This document shows, in pieces, positions 15,906-23,711 of a DNA stretch of 64,000 nt; within the stretch, counting starts at the first letter, position 1; every line of letters starts with the position of its first letter. The stretch is from the NCBI GenBank assembly GCA_035547695.1, contig DASZUK010000023.1:52030-116029 (forward strand), given 5' to 3'. This DNA is from DASZUK01 sp035547695 (GTDB lineage Bacteria > Actinomycetota > Acidimicrobiia > Acidimicrobiales > RAAP-2). The notes below the pieces were generated by a model, which was not told the DNA's origin, did no database searches, and worked only from the letters and a program-made list of their open reading frames with translations. Made by a program: the position numbers and the translations under genes.

Positions 15906-16507
15906 CGGACGGACCACTGCGCCGGGCGGAGCGGCGGCGGCAGACCAAGGAGACCACCGTGGCGGTGGCCCTGGACGTGGACGGCACCGGGCAGGTCGCC
16001 GTGGCCACCGGGCTGCCGTTCTTCGACCACATGCTGGAGCAACTGGGCCGGCACGGCGGGTTCGACCTGTCGGTGCAGGCCACCGGGGACCTGCAGGTGG
16101 ACGCCCACCACACCGTCGAGGACGTCGGCATCGTCGTCGGCCAGTGCCTGGCCGAGGCGCTGGGCGACAAGGCCGGGGTGCGCCGGTTCGCCTCCCTGCT
16201 GCTGCCCCTGGACGAGGCCCTGGTGGAGGTGGCCCTGGACCTGTCCGGCCGGCCGTTCCTGGCCTACGACGTCCCGTTCGCCCCCGACGCCGCCGGCCTG
16301 GGGTCGCCGCCGTTCGACCCGCAGTTGGCCGAGGAGTTCTGGCGGGCCTTCACCCACGCCGCCATGGTGACCCTGCACGTCCGGCTCCGGGAGGGCAGGA
16401 ACACCCACCACGTCGTCGAGGCCACCTTCAAGGGGGTGGCCCGGGCACTGCGCGACGCCGTCCGGGTGGAGGGCGGCGGGATCCCGTCGACCAAAGGGGC
16501 CCTGTGA
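15902..16507 (+). CDS. hisB: Imidazoleglycerol-phosphate dehydratase
   Basis: 201 residues, the monofunctional HisB type without a phosphatase domain. The two metal-binding signatures are present: FFDHMLEQLGRHGGFD with DAHHTVEDVGIVVGQ, and later RNTHHVVEATFKGVARAL (here GRNTHHVVEATFKG). The enzyme dehydrates IGP to imidazole acetol phosphate using manganese. Start GTG 15902 shares GTGA with the hisC stop; an equivalent overlap leads into hisH. A histidinol-phosphate phosphatase is not in this window. Confidence 0.95.
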   Translation: MTDGPLRRAERRRQTKETTVAVALDVDGTGQVAVATGLPFFDHMLEQLGRHGGFDLSVQATGDLQVDAHHTVEDVGIVVGQCLAEALGDKAGVRRFASLLLPLDEALVEVALDLSGRPFLAYDVPFAPDAAGLGSPPFDPQLAEEFWRAFTHAAMVTLHVRLREGRNTHHVVEATFKGVARALRDAVRVEGGGIPSTKGAL

Positions 16508-16548
16508 CCGGCGGCCCTGTGACCGGCGGCCCGGTGACCGGCGGCCTG
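16504..16548 (+). repeat. Triplicated 15-bp GTGACCGGCGGCC unit at the hisB/hisH junction
   Basis: GTGACCGGCGGCC plus two variable bases occurs at 16504, 16519 and 16534, giving three consecutive in-frame GTG codons and the N-terminal peptide VTGGP-VTGGP-VTGGL. The hisB stop overlaps the first copy. Confidence 0.85.
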
Positions 16549-17244
16549 ATCGCCGTCCTGGACTACGGCATCGGCAACCTGCGGTCAGCCGAGAAGGCGC
16601 TGCAGCACCTCGGGGCGCCGGCCCGGCTGGTGGCCGACCCGGACGAGGTGGCCGGGGCCGCCGGGGTGGTGCTGCCGGGGGTGGGGGCGTTCGGCCCCTG
16701 CGCCGCCGCCCTGGAGGCCTCCGGGTTGGCCGGCCCGGCCCGGGCGGCCGTGGAGGCCGGGGTGCCGTTCCTGGGCATCTGCGTCGGGTTCCAACTGCTG
16801 TACGACGGGTCCGACGAGAGCCCCGGCGCCCGCGGGCTGGGGGTGTTCGCGGGCACCGTCCGGCGGCTGCCCGACGGGGTGAAGCGGCCGCAGATGCAGT
16901 GGAACCGGCTGGACCGCACCGGGGCCCGGTCGGGGCTGCTGGCCGGGCTGGGGCCGGAGCCGTGGATGTACTTCGTCCACTCCTACGCCGCCGACGTCGG
17001 CCCGGAGACGGTGGCCACCTGCGACTACGGCGGCCCGGTGGCCGCGGCGGCGGAGCGGGGCAACGTCTGGGGGGTGCAGTTCCACCCCGAGAAGTCCGGC
17101 GCCGACGGCCTGGCCCTGCTGGGCAACTTCGTGGCCCGCTGCGCCACCGGCACCGTGCCCTCCGACGGCCCTGTCAGCCGCGCCACCGGAGGTGGCCGGG
17201 TGAGCCGCGCCACCGGAGGTGGCCGGGTGGCCGCGTCCCGATGA
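16504..17244 (+). CDS. hisH: Imidazole glycerol phosphate synthase, glutaminase subunit
   Basis: 246 residues if the first of three GTG codons is used (16504, 16519, 16534). HisH hydrolyses glutamine and channels ammonia to HisF. The nucleophile lies in FLGICVGFQLLYD, and the His-Glu pair in GVQFHPEKS; DYGIGNLRSAEKAL and PGVGAFGPC are family segments. The last 25 residues hold a duplicated SRATGGGRV unit (from a 27-bp tandem repeat at about 17175-17228) that lies beyond the normal end. ATGA overlap with hisA follows. hisF lies one gene further on. Confidence 0.93.
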   Translation: MTGGPVTGGPVTGGLIAVLDYGIGNLRSAEKALQHLGAPARLVADPDEVAGAAGVVLPGVGAFGPCAAALEASGLAGPARAAVEAGVPFLGICVGFQLLYDGSDESPGARGLGVFAGTVRRLPDGVKRPQMQWNRLDRTGARSGLLAGLGPEPWMYFVHSYAADVGPETVATCDYGGPVAAAAERGNVWGVQFHPEKSGADGLALLGNFVARCATGTVPSDGPVSRATGGGRVSRATGGGRVAASR

Positions 17245-18032
17245 TGGACCTGCTGCCGGCCATCGACCTGATCGACGGCGGCGCCGTCCGGCTGGTGCAG
17301 GGGGAGTTCGACCGGCAGACCGCCTACGGCGACCCGCTGGCGTTGGCCCGCGGGTTCCTGGCGGCCGGGGCGCGGTGGGTGCACGTGGTGGACCTGGACG
17401 CCGCCCGGACCGGGGAGCCGGTGAACCGGGCGGTGGTGAAGGCCATCGCGGCCGAGGCCGGCCGGCACGGGGCCAGGGTGCAGACCGGCGGCGGGGTGCG
17501 GACCACCGGGGACGTGGAGGACCTGCTGGCCGCCGGGGTGCACCGGGTGGTGCTGGGCACGGCGGCCGTCGAGGACCCGTCCCTGGCCGAGAAGGCCGCC
17601 GGGGCCCACCCCGGGGCGGTGGCGGTCGGCCTGGACTACCGCCGGCGGGCCGACGGCCGGCTGGAGGCCGCCGCCCGGGGCTGGCTGGAGGGGTCGGGCC
17701 GGACGGTGGGGGAGCTGCTGGACGCCCTGGCCGGGGTCCCGCTGGGGGCGGTGGTGGTGACGGCCATCGACCGCGACGGCACGTTGGCCGGACCGGACAC
17801 GGCCGGCCTGGTGGAGGTGCTGGCCGGCACCGACCTGCCGGTGGTGGCCTCCGGCGGGGTGGGGTCGGCGGCGGACTTGCGGGCCCTGGCCGACCTGCGG
17901 GCGCCGGTGGACGGCCGGGAAGGGGCCGGACCCGGGGGCCGGGCGCTGGCCGGAGCGATCGTGGGGAAGGCGCTGGTGGACGGCCGGCTGACGGTGGAAC
18001 AGGGGTTGGCGGCGTGCGCACCGTCCGGGTGA
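17241..18032 (+). CDS. hisA: Phosphoribosylformimino-AICAR ribotide isomerase
   Basis: 263-residue TIM barrel opening ProFAR to PRFAR. The N-terminal LLPAIDLIDGGAVRLVQGEF contains the catalytic Asp, and the C-terminal half has VVVTAIDRDGTLAGPD and PVVASGGVGS. About 15 extra residues (DGREGAGPGGRALAG region, near 235) separate the last phosphate-binding strand from the end. Actinomycetes often carry the bifunctional PriA here, but a separate trpF is present at 23010, so plain HisA function is the simpler reading. ATG 17241 overlaps the hisH stop; ATG 17244 is adjacent. Confidence 0.92.
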   Translation: MMDLLPAIDLIDGGAVRLVQGEFDRQTAYGDPLALARGFLAAGARWVHVVDLDAARTGEPVNRAVVKAIAAEAGRHGARVQTGGGVRTTGDVEDLLAAGVHRVVLGTAAVEDPSLAEKAAGAHPGAVAVGLDYRRRADGRLEAAARGWLEGSGRTVGELLDALAGVPLGAVVVTAIDRDGTLAGPDTAGLVEVLAGTDLPVVASGGVGSAADLRALADLRAPVDGREGAGPGGRALAGAIVGKALVDGRLTVEQGLAACAPSG

Positions 18033-18784
18033 TCCCCTGCCTGGACGTCACCGGCGGCCGGGTGGTGAAGGGGGTGCGGTTCCTGGACCTGGTGGACGCC
18101 GGCGACCCGGTGGAGCTGGCCGCCCGGTACGACCGGGAGGGAGCGGACGAGCTGACGTTCCTGGACATCACCGCGTCGTCGGACGAGCGGGACACCATGG
18201 TGTCGGTGGTGGCCCGGACGGCCGAGGAGGTGTTCATCCCGCTGACGGTGGGTGGCGGGGTGCGCACCGCGGAGGACGCCCGGCGGCTGCTGCGGGCCGG
18301 GGCCGACAAGGTGGGGGTGAACACCGCGGCGCTGGCCCGGCCGGAGCTGGTGGCGGAGCTGGCCGGGGAGTTCGGGGCGCAGTGCGTGGTGGTGGCCGTC
18401 GACGCCCGGGCCCGCCCGGACGGGACCGGCTGGGAGGTGCACACCCACGGCGGCCGGCAGCCGACCGGGGTGGACGCCGTGGCCTGGGCCACCCGCGCCG
18501 CGGCGCTGGGGGCCGGGGAGATCCTGCTGACGTCGATGGACCGGGACGGCACCCGGGACGGGTTCGACCTGGCGCTGACCCGGGCGGTGGCCGACGCGGT
18601 GGAGGTGCCGGTGGTGGCGTCGGGGGGGGTGGGCACCCTGGACCACCTGGTGGAGGGGGCCACGGTCGGCGGGGCCGACGCGGTGCTGGCCGCGTCCATC
18701 TTCCACCTGGGGGAGCACACCGTGGCCGAGGCCAAGGCCTACCTGGCGGCCTGCGGGGTGCCGGTCCGGCCGCCGCACCGCTGA
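18014..18784 (+). CDS. hisF: Imidazole glycerol phosphate synthase, cyclase subunit
   Basis: 256-residue TIM barrel making IGP and AICAR with ammonia from HisH. The N-terminus RTVRVIPCLDVTGGRVVKGV and the second-half LTSMDRDGTRDGFDLAL carry the two catalytic aspartates; VVASGGVGTLDHLVEGA is the phosphate site. GTG 18014 gives the family-typical few residues before IPCLDV and overlaps hisA by 19 bp; GTG 18029 (GTGA) is an alternative that would remove them. Confidence 0.94.
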   Translation: MRTVRVIPCLDVTGGRVVKGVRFLDLVDAGDPVELAARYDREGADELTFLDITASSDERDTMVSVVARTAEEVFIPLTVGGGVRTAEDARRLLRAGADKVGVNTAALARPELVAELAGEFGAQCVVVAVDARARPDGTGWEVHTHGGRQPTGVDAVAWATRAAALGAGEILLTSMDRDGTRDGFDLALTRAVADAVEVPVVASGGVGTLDHLVEGATVGGADAVLAASIFHLGEHTVAEAKAYLAACGVPVRPPHR

Positions 18785-18832
18785 GCGGCGCCGGGGGCCG
18801 GCCGGGCGGCATGGGCCGCGGCCTGGATGCGG

Positions 18833-18838
18833 TACCGT
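18833..18838 (+). promoter_or_regulatory. -10 box (TACCGT) before the GroES-like gene
   Basis: TACCGT is followed by 6 nt and GTG 18845, suggesting an internal leaderless promoter within the his block. The ATG at 18827 lies upstream of the box. Confidence 0.5.
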
Positions 18839-18844
18839 GCAGTG

Positions 18845-19201
18845 GTGGCATCGAACGAGTCGTCGCAGGTCGCCGGGGGTAAGGGGAGCCCGAAGCAGCC
18901 GATCACGGTGCTGTTCGACCGGGTCCTGGTGCAGGTGGCCCAGGCAGAGGGCGAGCGGCGGTCGCGGGCCGGCATCCTGATCCCGGCCACCGCCCAGGTG
19001 TCGCGGCGGCTGGCCTGGGCGGAGGCGGTGGCGGTGGGGCCGCACGTGCGGGCGGTGAAGCCGGGGGACAAGGTGCTGTTCAACCCCGAGGACCGGTTCG
19101 AGGTGGAGGTGCAGGGGGAGGAGTACGTGATCCTCCGCGAGCGGGACATCCACGCGGTGGCGTCCGAGCGGATGGACGGCGGGACGGGGCTGTACCTGTG
19201 A
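18845..19201 (+). CDS. GroES-like co-chaperonin (Cpn10 family) inside the his operon
   Basis: 118 residues (124 if ATG 18827 is used). The core from about residue 20 follows GroES: TVLFDRVLVQV, a loop with RSRAGILIPATAQ where the mobile loop and hydrophobic GIVIP-like tripeptide sit, EAVAVGPHVRAVKPGDKVLF, and EEYVILRERDIHAV. The N-terminal 18 residues and the C-terminal RMDGGTGLYL are extra relative to the 95-100 residue GroES. No groEL is nearby. It lies 60 bp after hisF and shares GTGA with hisI. Its client or chaperonin partner is unknown; it may be a second co-chaperonin. Confidence 0.8.
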   Translation: MASNESSQVAGGKGSPKQPITVLFDRVLVQVAQAEGERRSRAGILIPATAQVSRRLAWAEAVAVGPHVRAVKPGDKVLFNPEDRFEVEVQGEEYVILRERDIHAVASERMDGGTGLYL

Positions 19202-19617
19202 CCGCCGACCCGGCGACCGCGGCGGCGGACCCCTTCCCGGCCGGGGTGCCGCTCACCGGGGTGGACGAGGCCCTGCTGGCCGAGGTGGCCTTCGATGACC
19301 GTGGGCTGGTGCCGGCGGTGGTGCAGGACGCGGCCGGCGGCGAGGTGCTGACGGTGGCCTACATGAACGCGGCGTCGTTGCGGCGCACCCTGGAGACCGG
19401 GCGGACCTGGTTCTGGAGCCGGAGCCGGCAGGAGTTCTGGTGCAAGGGGGAGACGTCGGGGGACCGGCAGTACGTGCGGGAGGTCCGCGTGGACTGCGAC
19501 GGGGACGCCCTGGTGGTGCTGGTGGACCAGCACGGCGACGGGGCCTGCCACACCAAGCACTGGTCCTGCTTCTACCGGTCCCTGGGCAAGGGGCCCGGCG
19601 TCCCCGCCGGCAGGTGA
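19198..19617 (+). CDS. hisI: Phosphoribosyl-AMP cyclohydrolase
   Basis: 139-residue single-domain enzyme that opens the adenine ring of PR-AMP, without the HisE domain. Conserved features are AYMNAASLRRTLETGRTWFWSRSR, the zinc/magnesium site with DCDGDALVVLVDQ, and ACHTKHWSCFYR with its cysteines. The first 20 residues are a variable extension. GTG 19198 overlaps the GroES-like stop and its own TGA overlaps the trpE GTG, directly joining histidine and tryptophan genes. Confidence 0.94.
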   Translation: MTADPATAAADPFPAGVPLTGVDEALLAEVAFDDRGLVPAVVQDAAGGEVLTVAYMNAASLRRTLETGRTWFWSRSRQEFWCKGETSGDRQYVREVRVDCDGDALVVLVDQHGDGACHTKHWSCFYRSLGKGPGVPAGR

Positions 19618-21167
19618 CCGGCGACGGCGCCTCCGGGCTGGTCCTGCGGCCGACCCCGGAGGCGTTCACCGCACTGGCGGCCGAGCACCGGATCGTGCCG
19701 GTGTGGGCCGACATCGTGGCCGACACCCTGACCCCGGTGGCCGCGTTCGTCAACGTGGTCGGGGACGGCCCCGGGTTCCTACTGGAGTCGGTGGAGGGCG
19801 GCGAACGGTGGGGCCGGTACTCGTTCGTCGGCCGGGCCCCGCTGGCCAGCCTGGTGGCCCGGGGCCGCCAGGTGGAGGCCAGCGGCCCGCTGCCGGTGCC
19901 CACCGGCGACGGCCGCGGGGTGCTGGCGGCGTTGGAGGAGCTGCTGGCCACCTTCCGGTCCCCGGTCCTGGCCGACCTTCCCCCGCTGCACGGCGGGGTG
20001 GTCGGGTACCTGGGGTACGACGTGGTGCGGGAGGTGGAGCACCTGCCGGACATGCCGGCCGACGACCAGGGCCACCCCGACGCCGCCCTGGTGGTCATCG
20101 GGCAACTGGCCGCGTTCGACCACTGGCGGCAGCGGATCGTGCTGGTGGACAACGTGGTGGTCGACGACGGCTGGTCGCCGGAGGAGCTGGCCGCCGCCTA
20201 CCGGGAGGCCGGGGAGCGACTGCGGGCCCTGGCCGCGGACTGCTGCCGGCCCGTCGGGTCCGGACCGGTGCCGGCTCCGGAGGGCCGGCCGGCGCCGGCG
20301 GCGCGGACCCGGACGGTGACGTCGGAGGCCTACCGGGCGGCGGTGGCGGTGGCCAAGGAGCACATCGAGGCCGGCGACATCTTCCAGGTGGTGCTGTCCC
20401 AGCGGTTCGACCTGGACCTGGAGGCCGAGCCGTTCGACGTGTACCGGGCCCTGCGGCTGCTGAACCCCAGCCCGTACCTGTACTTCCTGCGGTTCCCCGA
20501 CGTCACCGTGGTGGGGTCGTCGCCGGAGCCGATGGTGCGGCTGCGCGACGGGGTGGTGGTGTCCCGGCCGATCGCCGGGTCCCGGCCGCGGGGGGGCACC
20601 GAGGAGCAGGACCGGTTGCTGTCCGGGGAGCTGGTGGAGGACCCGAAAGAGGTGGCCGAGCACGTCATGCTGGTGGACCTGGCCCGCAACGACGTCGGCC
20701 GGGTGGTGACGTTCGGCACCGAGCAGGTGGACGAGCTGATGACGGTGGAGCGGTACAGCCACATCATGCACCTCACCTCCCAGGTGTCCGGGCGGCTGGC
20801 GGACGGGAAGGGGCCGATCGACGTGCTGCGGGCCACCCTGCCGGCGGGCACCCTGTCGGGGGCGCCGAAGGTGCGGGCGATGCAGATCATCGACGACCTG
20901 GAGCCGACCAAGCGGGGCATCTACGGCGGGGTGGTGGGGTACCTGGACTTCTCCGGCAACCTGGACACCGCCATCGCCATCCGGACCATGCTGGTCGGCC
21001 CGGACGGCCGGGCCTCGGTGCAGGCCGGGGCCGGCATCGTGGCGGACAGCGACCCGAAGAAGGAAGACGAGGAGTGCGCCCACAAGGCCGCCGCGCTGCT
21101 GGCCGCGGTGGCCGCCGCCCGCGCCATGGCCCCGGGGTGGCGGGCCGCCGCCCCCGCCGAGCCGTGA
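19614..21167 (+). CDS. trpE: Anthranilate synthase component I
   Basis: 517 residues; converts chorismate to anthranilate with ammonia from TrpG, which is not in this window. The tryptophan-binding LLES-type element is seen in LLESVEGGERWGRYSF; the catalytic domain has VVLSQRFDLDL, SSPEPMVRLRDG, RPIAGSRPRGG, MLVDLARNDVGRV and IQAGAG-type VQAGAGIVADSD. Presence of LLES indicates normal feedback inhibition. GTG 19614 overlaps hisI by 4 bp, and the end overlaps the ygfZ-like gene by 4 bp. Confidence 0.94.
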   Translation: MTGDGASGLVLRPTPEAFTALAAEHRIVPVWADIVADTLTPVAAFVNVVGDGPGFLLESVEGGERWGRYSFVGRAPLASLVARGRQVEASGPLPVPTGDGRGVLAALEELLATFRSPVLADLPPLHGGVVGYLGYDVVREVEHLPDMPADDQGHPDAALVVIGQLAAFDHWRQRIVLVDNVVVDDGWSPEELAAAYREAGERLRALAADCCRPVGSGPVPAPEGRPAPAARTRTVTSEAYRAAVAVAKEHIEAGDIFQVVLSQRFDLDLEAEPFDVYRALRLLNPSPYLYFLRFPDVTVVGSSPEPMVRLRDGVVVSRPIAGSRPRGGTEEQDRLLSGELVEDPKEVAEHVMLVDLARNDVGRVVTFGTEQVDELMTVERYSHIMHLTSQVSGRLADGKGPIDVLRATLPAGTLSGAPKVRAMQIIDDLEPTKRGIYGGVVGYLDFSGNLDTAIAIRTMLVGPDGRASVQAGAGIVADSDPKKEDEECAHKAAALLAAVAAARAMAPGWRAAAPAEP

Positions 21168-22075
21168 CCCTGCCCGAGGACGCCGTCCTGGCCGAGGACT
21201 ACGCCGCCCTCCGGCACGGCCTGGCGGCCTACCGGCGGCCCCGGGACGTGCTGTCGGTGGCCGGCCCGGACGCCGCCGGGTACCTCCAGGGGCAGTGCAG
21301 CCAGGACCTGTCCGGCCTGGCCGTGGGGGACGTGGTGGACGCCCTGCTGCTGGAGCCCGACGGCAAGCTGGCCGCCCTGGTCCGCGTCGGCCGGGTCGGC
21401 GACGACGCCTTCGTGGTGGACACCGACGCCGGCGTCGGCGACCTGGCCGCGGCTCGGTTGGCCCGGTTCCGGTTGCGGTCCAAGGTGGACGTCGCCCCGC
21501 TGGACTGGGCCTGCCTGGCCCTCCGCGGCTCCGACGTCCCCGCCGCGCTGGCCGCCCCGGCCGGCGGCCTGGTGGCGCCGTTCGACTGGAACGGGGTGAC
21601 CGGGGTGGACCTGCTGGGCCCCGATCCGGTGCCGCCGGCCGGCGCCCGCCCGGTCGGTGACGCCGCCTGGGAGGCGGTCCGGGTGGAGGCCGGCATTCCG
21701 GCCATGGGCCGGGAGCTGGACGAGAAGACCATCGCCGCCGAGGCCGCCCTGGTGGACCGGACGGTCAGCTTCACCAAGGGCTGCTACACCGGCCAGGAGC
21801 TGGTGGCCCGGCTGGACGCCCGGGGCAACAAGGTGGCCCGACGGCTGTGCGGCCTGGTGGTGGACCCCCCCGGCACCGACCCGTCGGCACTGGTCGGGGC
21901 CGACCTGACGGTCCCCGGCGGTGACAAGCCGGTCGGGTCGGTCACGTCGGCCGCCTGGTGCCCCGGTCTCGGTGCCGTCGGGGCGCTGGCCTACCTGCAC
22001 CGGTCGGTGGACCTGCCCGGCCGGGTGCTGGCCGGCGGGGTGGCGGCGGAGGCCCGGCCCCTCCCCCTGGTCTGA
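21164..22075 (+). CDS. ygfZ: YgfZ/GcvT-family folate-binding protein
   Basis: 303 residues. The C-terminal half contains KGCYTGQELVARL, the K-G-C-Y-x-G-Q-E signature with the conserved cysteine that defines YgfZ, needed for repair or assembly of certain iron-sulfur enzymes in a folate-dependent way. The N-terminal half (VAGPDAAGYLQGQCSQDL) is the GcvT-like domain. GTG 21164 overlaps the trpE stop (GTGA). Its placement between trpE and trpC is unusual; radical SAM and iron-sulfur enzymes elsewhere in the window are conceivable clients, which is inference. Confidence 0.88.
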   Translation: MTLPEDAVLAEDYAALRHGLAAYRRPRDVLSVAGPDAAGYLQGQCSQDLSGLAVGDVVDALLLEPDGKLAALVRVGRVGDDAFVVDTDAGVGDLAAARLARFRLRSKVDVAPLDWACLALRGSDVPAALAAPAGGLVAPFDWNGVTGVDLLGPDPVPPAGARPVGDAAWEAVRVEAGIPAMGRELDEKTIAAEAALVDRTVSFTKGCYTGQELVARLDARGNKVARRLCGLVVDPPGTDPSALVGADLTVPGGDKPVGSVTSAAWCPGLGAVGALAYLHRSVDLPGRVLAGGVAAEARPLPLV

Positions 22076-22116
22076 CCAGCCGGCCCCCCACCACCAGCCC
22101 ACCACCGGGGCCCCGC

Positions 22117-22122
22117 TACGCT
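22117..22122 (+). promoter_or_regulatory. -10 box (TACGCT) upstream of trpC
   Basis: TACGCT is followed by 9 nt and ATG 22132. It lies in the only clear gap (56 bp) between the trp genes and probably gives trpCFBA a second promoter. Confidence 0.5.
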
Positions 22123-22131
22123 GGGGCGACC

Positions 22132-22998
22132 ATGCCCACGTACCTGTCGGAGATCGTGGCCGCACATCGGTTGGCCGCGGCCGCCGACCGGCGGGACCTG
22201 GACGGCCTGCACCGGGCCGCCCTGGACTGCCCGCCGACCCGCGGGTTCGCCGCCGCGCTGGCCGCCGCGGCCACCGGCGGCCTGGCGGTCGTCGCTGAGG
22301 TGAAGCGCCGGTCGCCGTCCAAGGGGGACCTGGCCCCGGACCTGGACCCGGCCGAGGTCGCCGGGGCCTACGCCGCCGGCGGGGCCACCTGCCTGTCGGT
22401 GCTGACCGACCGGGACTACTTCGGGGGGTCCCCCGCCGACCTGGTGGCCGCCCGCACCGCCGCCGGCCTGCCGGTGCTGCGCAAGGACTTCACCGTCGGC
22501 CCCGCCGACGTCCTGGACGCCCGGCTCATGGGGGCCGACGCCGTCCTGCTGATCGTGGCCGCGCTGGACGACCGGGAGCTGGTCGACCTGGCCGCCCTGG
22601 CCGCCGAGGTCGGACTGGACGCCCTGGTGGAGGTGCACGACGAGGCCGAGCTGGACCGCGCCCTGGCCGTCGGGGCGGGGCTGGTCGGCGTCAACCAGCG
22701 GGACCTGGCCACCTTCACCGTCGACGGCGCCCGGGCCGAGCGGCTGGCGGCCGCCATCCCGGACGACGTGGTGGCGGTGGCCGAGTCCGGCATCGGCGGC
22801 CCGGAGGACGCGGCCCGGCTGGCCGCCGCCGGGTTCCAGGCGGTGCTGGTCGGGGAGACCCTGGTCCGTTCGGCGGACCGGGCGGCGGCGGTGGCCGCCC
22901 TGACCGGCCACCCGGTGGCCGGCAGAGCCGGTAGAGCCGGCAGGGCCGGTAGAGCCGGCAGGGCAGCCGGGGCCGGCCGGGCCGGGGCCGTCCGGTAA
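22132..22998 (+). CDS. trpC: Indole-3-glycerol phosphate synthase
   Basis: 288-residue TIM barrel closing CdRP to indole-glycerol phosphate. It has VVAEVKRRSPSKGDL with two catalytic lysines/glutamate, VLRKDFTVGPADV with the general acid lysine, LVEVHDEAEL and VAVAESGIGGPEDA. The usual I-N-N-R-D/N-L segment reads GVNQRDLATF, a mild variation. The last 30 residues are an AGRAGRAGRAGR run produced by a GCCGGTAGA/GCCGGCAGG tandem repeat (22918-22990) beyond the barrel. It starts a sub-block with trpF, trpB and trpA. Confidence 0.93.
   Translation: MPTYLSEIVAAHRLAAAADRRDLDGLHRAALDCPPTRGFAAALAAAATGGLAVVAEVKRRSPSKGDLAPDLDPAEVAGAYAAGGATCLSVLTDRDYFGGSPADLVAARTAAGLPVLRKDFTVGPADVLDARLMGADAVLLIVAALDDRELVDLAALAAEVGLDALVEVHDEAELDRALAVGAGLVGVNQRDLATFTVDGARAERLAAAIPDDVVAVAESGIGGPEDAARLAAAGFQAVLVGETLVRSADRAAAVAALTGHPVAGRAGRAGRAGRAGRAAGAGRAGAVR
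22918..22990. repeat. 9-bp tandem repeats in the trpC 3' end
   Basis: Alternating GCCGGTAGA and GCCGGCAGG/A units, encoding repeated Ala-Gly-Arg, occupy the last 25 codons of trpC. They lie past the conserved domain and look like slippage products. Confidence 0.75.
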
Positions 22999-23009
22999 GG
23001 CGGCCGGCG

Positions 23010-23711
23010 GTGCTGGACGACCCGGTGGCCGGGGACCTGTTCATCAAGATCTGCGGCATCACCACCGAGTCCGACGCCCTGCTGGCCGTCGGGCTCGGGG
23101 CCGACGCCCTCGGGTTCATCTTCGCCCCGTCGCCCCGGCAGGTGACGGTGACCGCGGCGGCCGACATCGTGAAGCGGCTGCCCCACGGGGTGGCCACGGT
23201 GGCGGTGTTCCGGGACGAGGCCAAGGAGCGGGTGGTGGACATCGCCAACCACGTCGGGGTGTCCGCGGTGCAGCTCCACGGCCACGAGACCGCCGAGGAC
23301 GCCCGGTGGGTCCGGGAGCGGGTGCCCCGGACCGTCAAGGCGTTCCCGGCCGGCGACCGCGCCGTCGGCCGGTTCGTCGAGTTCGGCGCCGACTACCTGC
23401 TGATCGACGGCCCCAGCCCGGGCTCCGGGGAGGTGTTCGACTGGCGGCTCGGCGAGGGGGTGGTGGACCCGGGCCGGCTCATCGTGTCCGGCGGCCTCCA
23501 CCCCGACAACGTGGCCCAGGCCATCTGGCACCTGCACCCGTTCGGCGTCGACGTGGCCACCGGGGTGGAGTCCGCCCCCGGCCGGAAGGACCCACAGAAG
23601 CTCCGCGAGTTCGTCGTCAACGCCCGCCGGGCCGCCGCCGAGGTGGCCGCCGAGCACCCCGACGCCGATCCCGGCGACGCCGGCGGGGCCTACGACTGGA
23701 TGCAGGGATGA
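23010..23711 (+). CDS. trpF: Phosphoribosylanthranilate isomerase
   Basis: 233 residues. The TrpF signature is intact: FIKICGITTESDALL with the catalytic Cys, GFIFAPSPRQV, VQLHGHE, and the second catalytic Asp in LLIDGPSPGSG; VSGGLHPDNV is the phosphate site. The C-terminal 25 residues are an Ala/Asp-rich extension. Start GTG 23010 lies 11 bp after trpC. A dedicated TrpF removes the need for bifunctional PriA. The ATGA overlap with trpB follows. Confidence 0.93.
   Translation: MLDDPVAGDLFIKICGITTESDALLAVGLGADALGFIFAPSPRQVTVTAAADIVKRLPHGVATVAVFRDEAKERVVDIANHVGVSAVQLHGHETAEDARWVRERVPRTVKAFPAGDRAVGRFVEFGADYLLIDGPSPGSGEVFDWRLGEGVVDPGRLIVSGGLHPDNVAQAIWHLHPFGVDVATGVESAPGRKDPQKLREFVVNARRAAAEVAAEHPDADPGDAGGAYDWMQG

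Noticed and set aside
17241..18032. PriA (bifunctional HisA/TrpF) identity
   Set aside because: A complete trpF is present at 23010, so bifunctionality is unnecessary, though not excluded by sequence alone.
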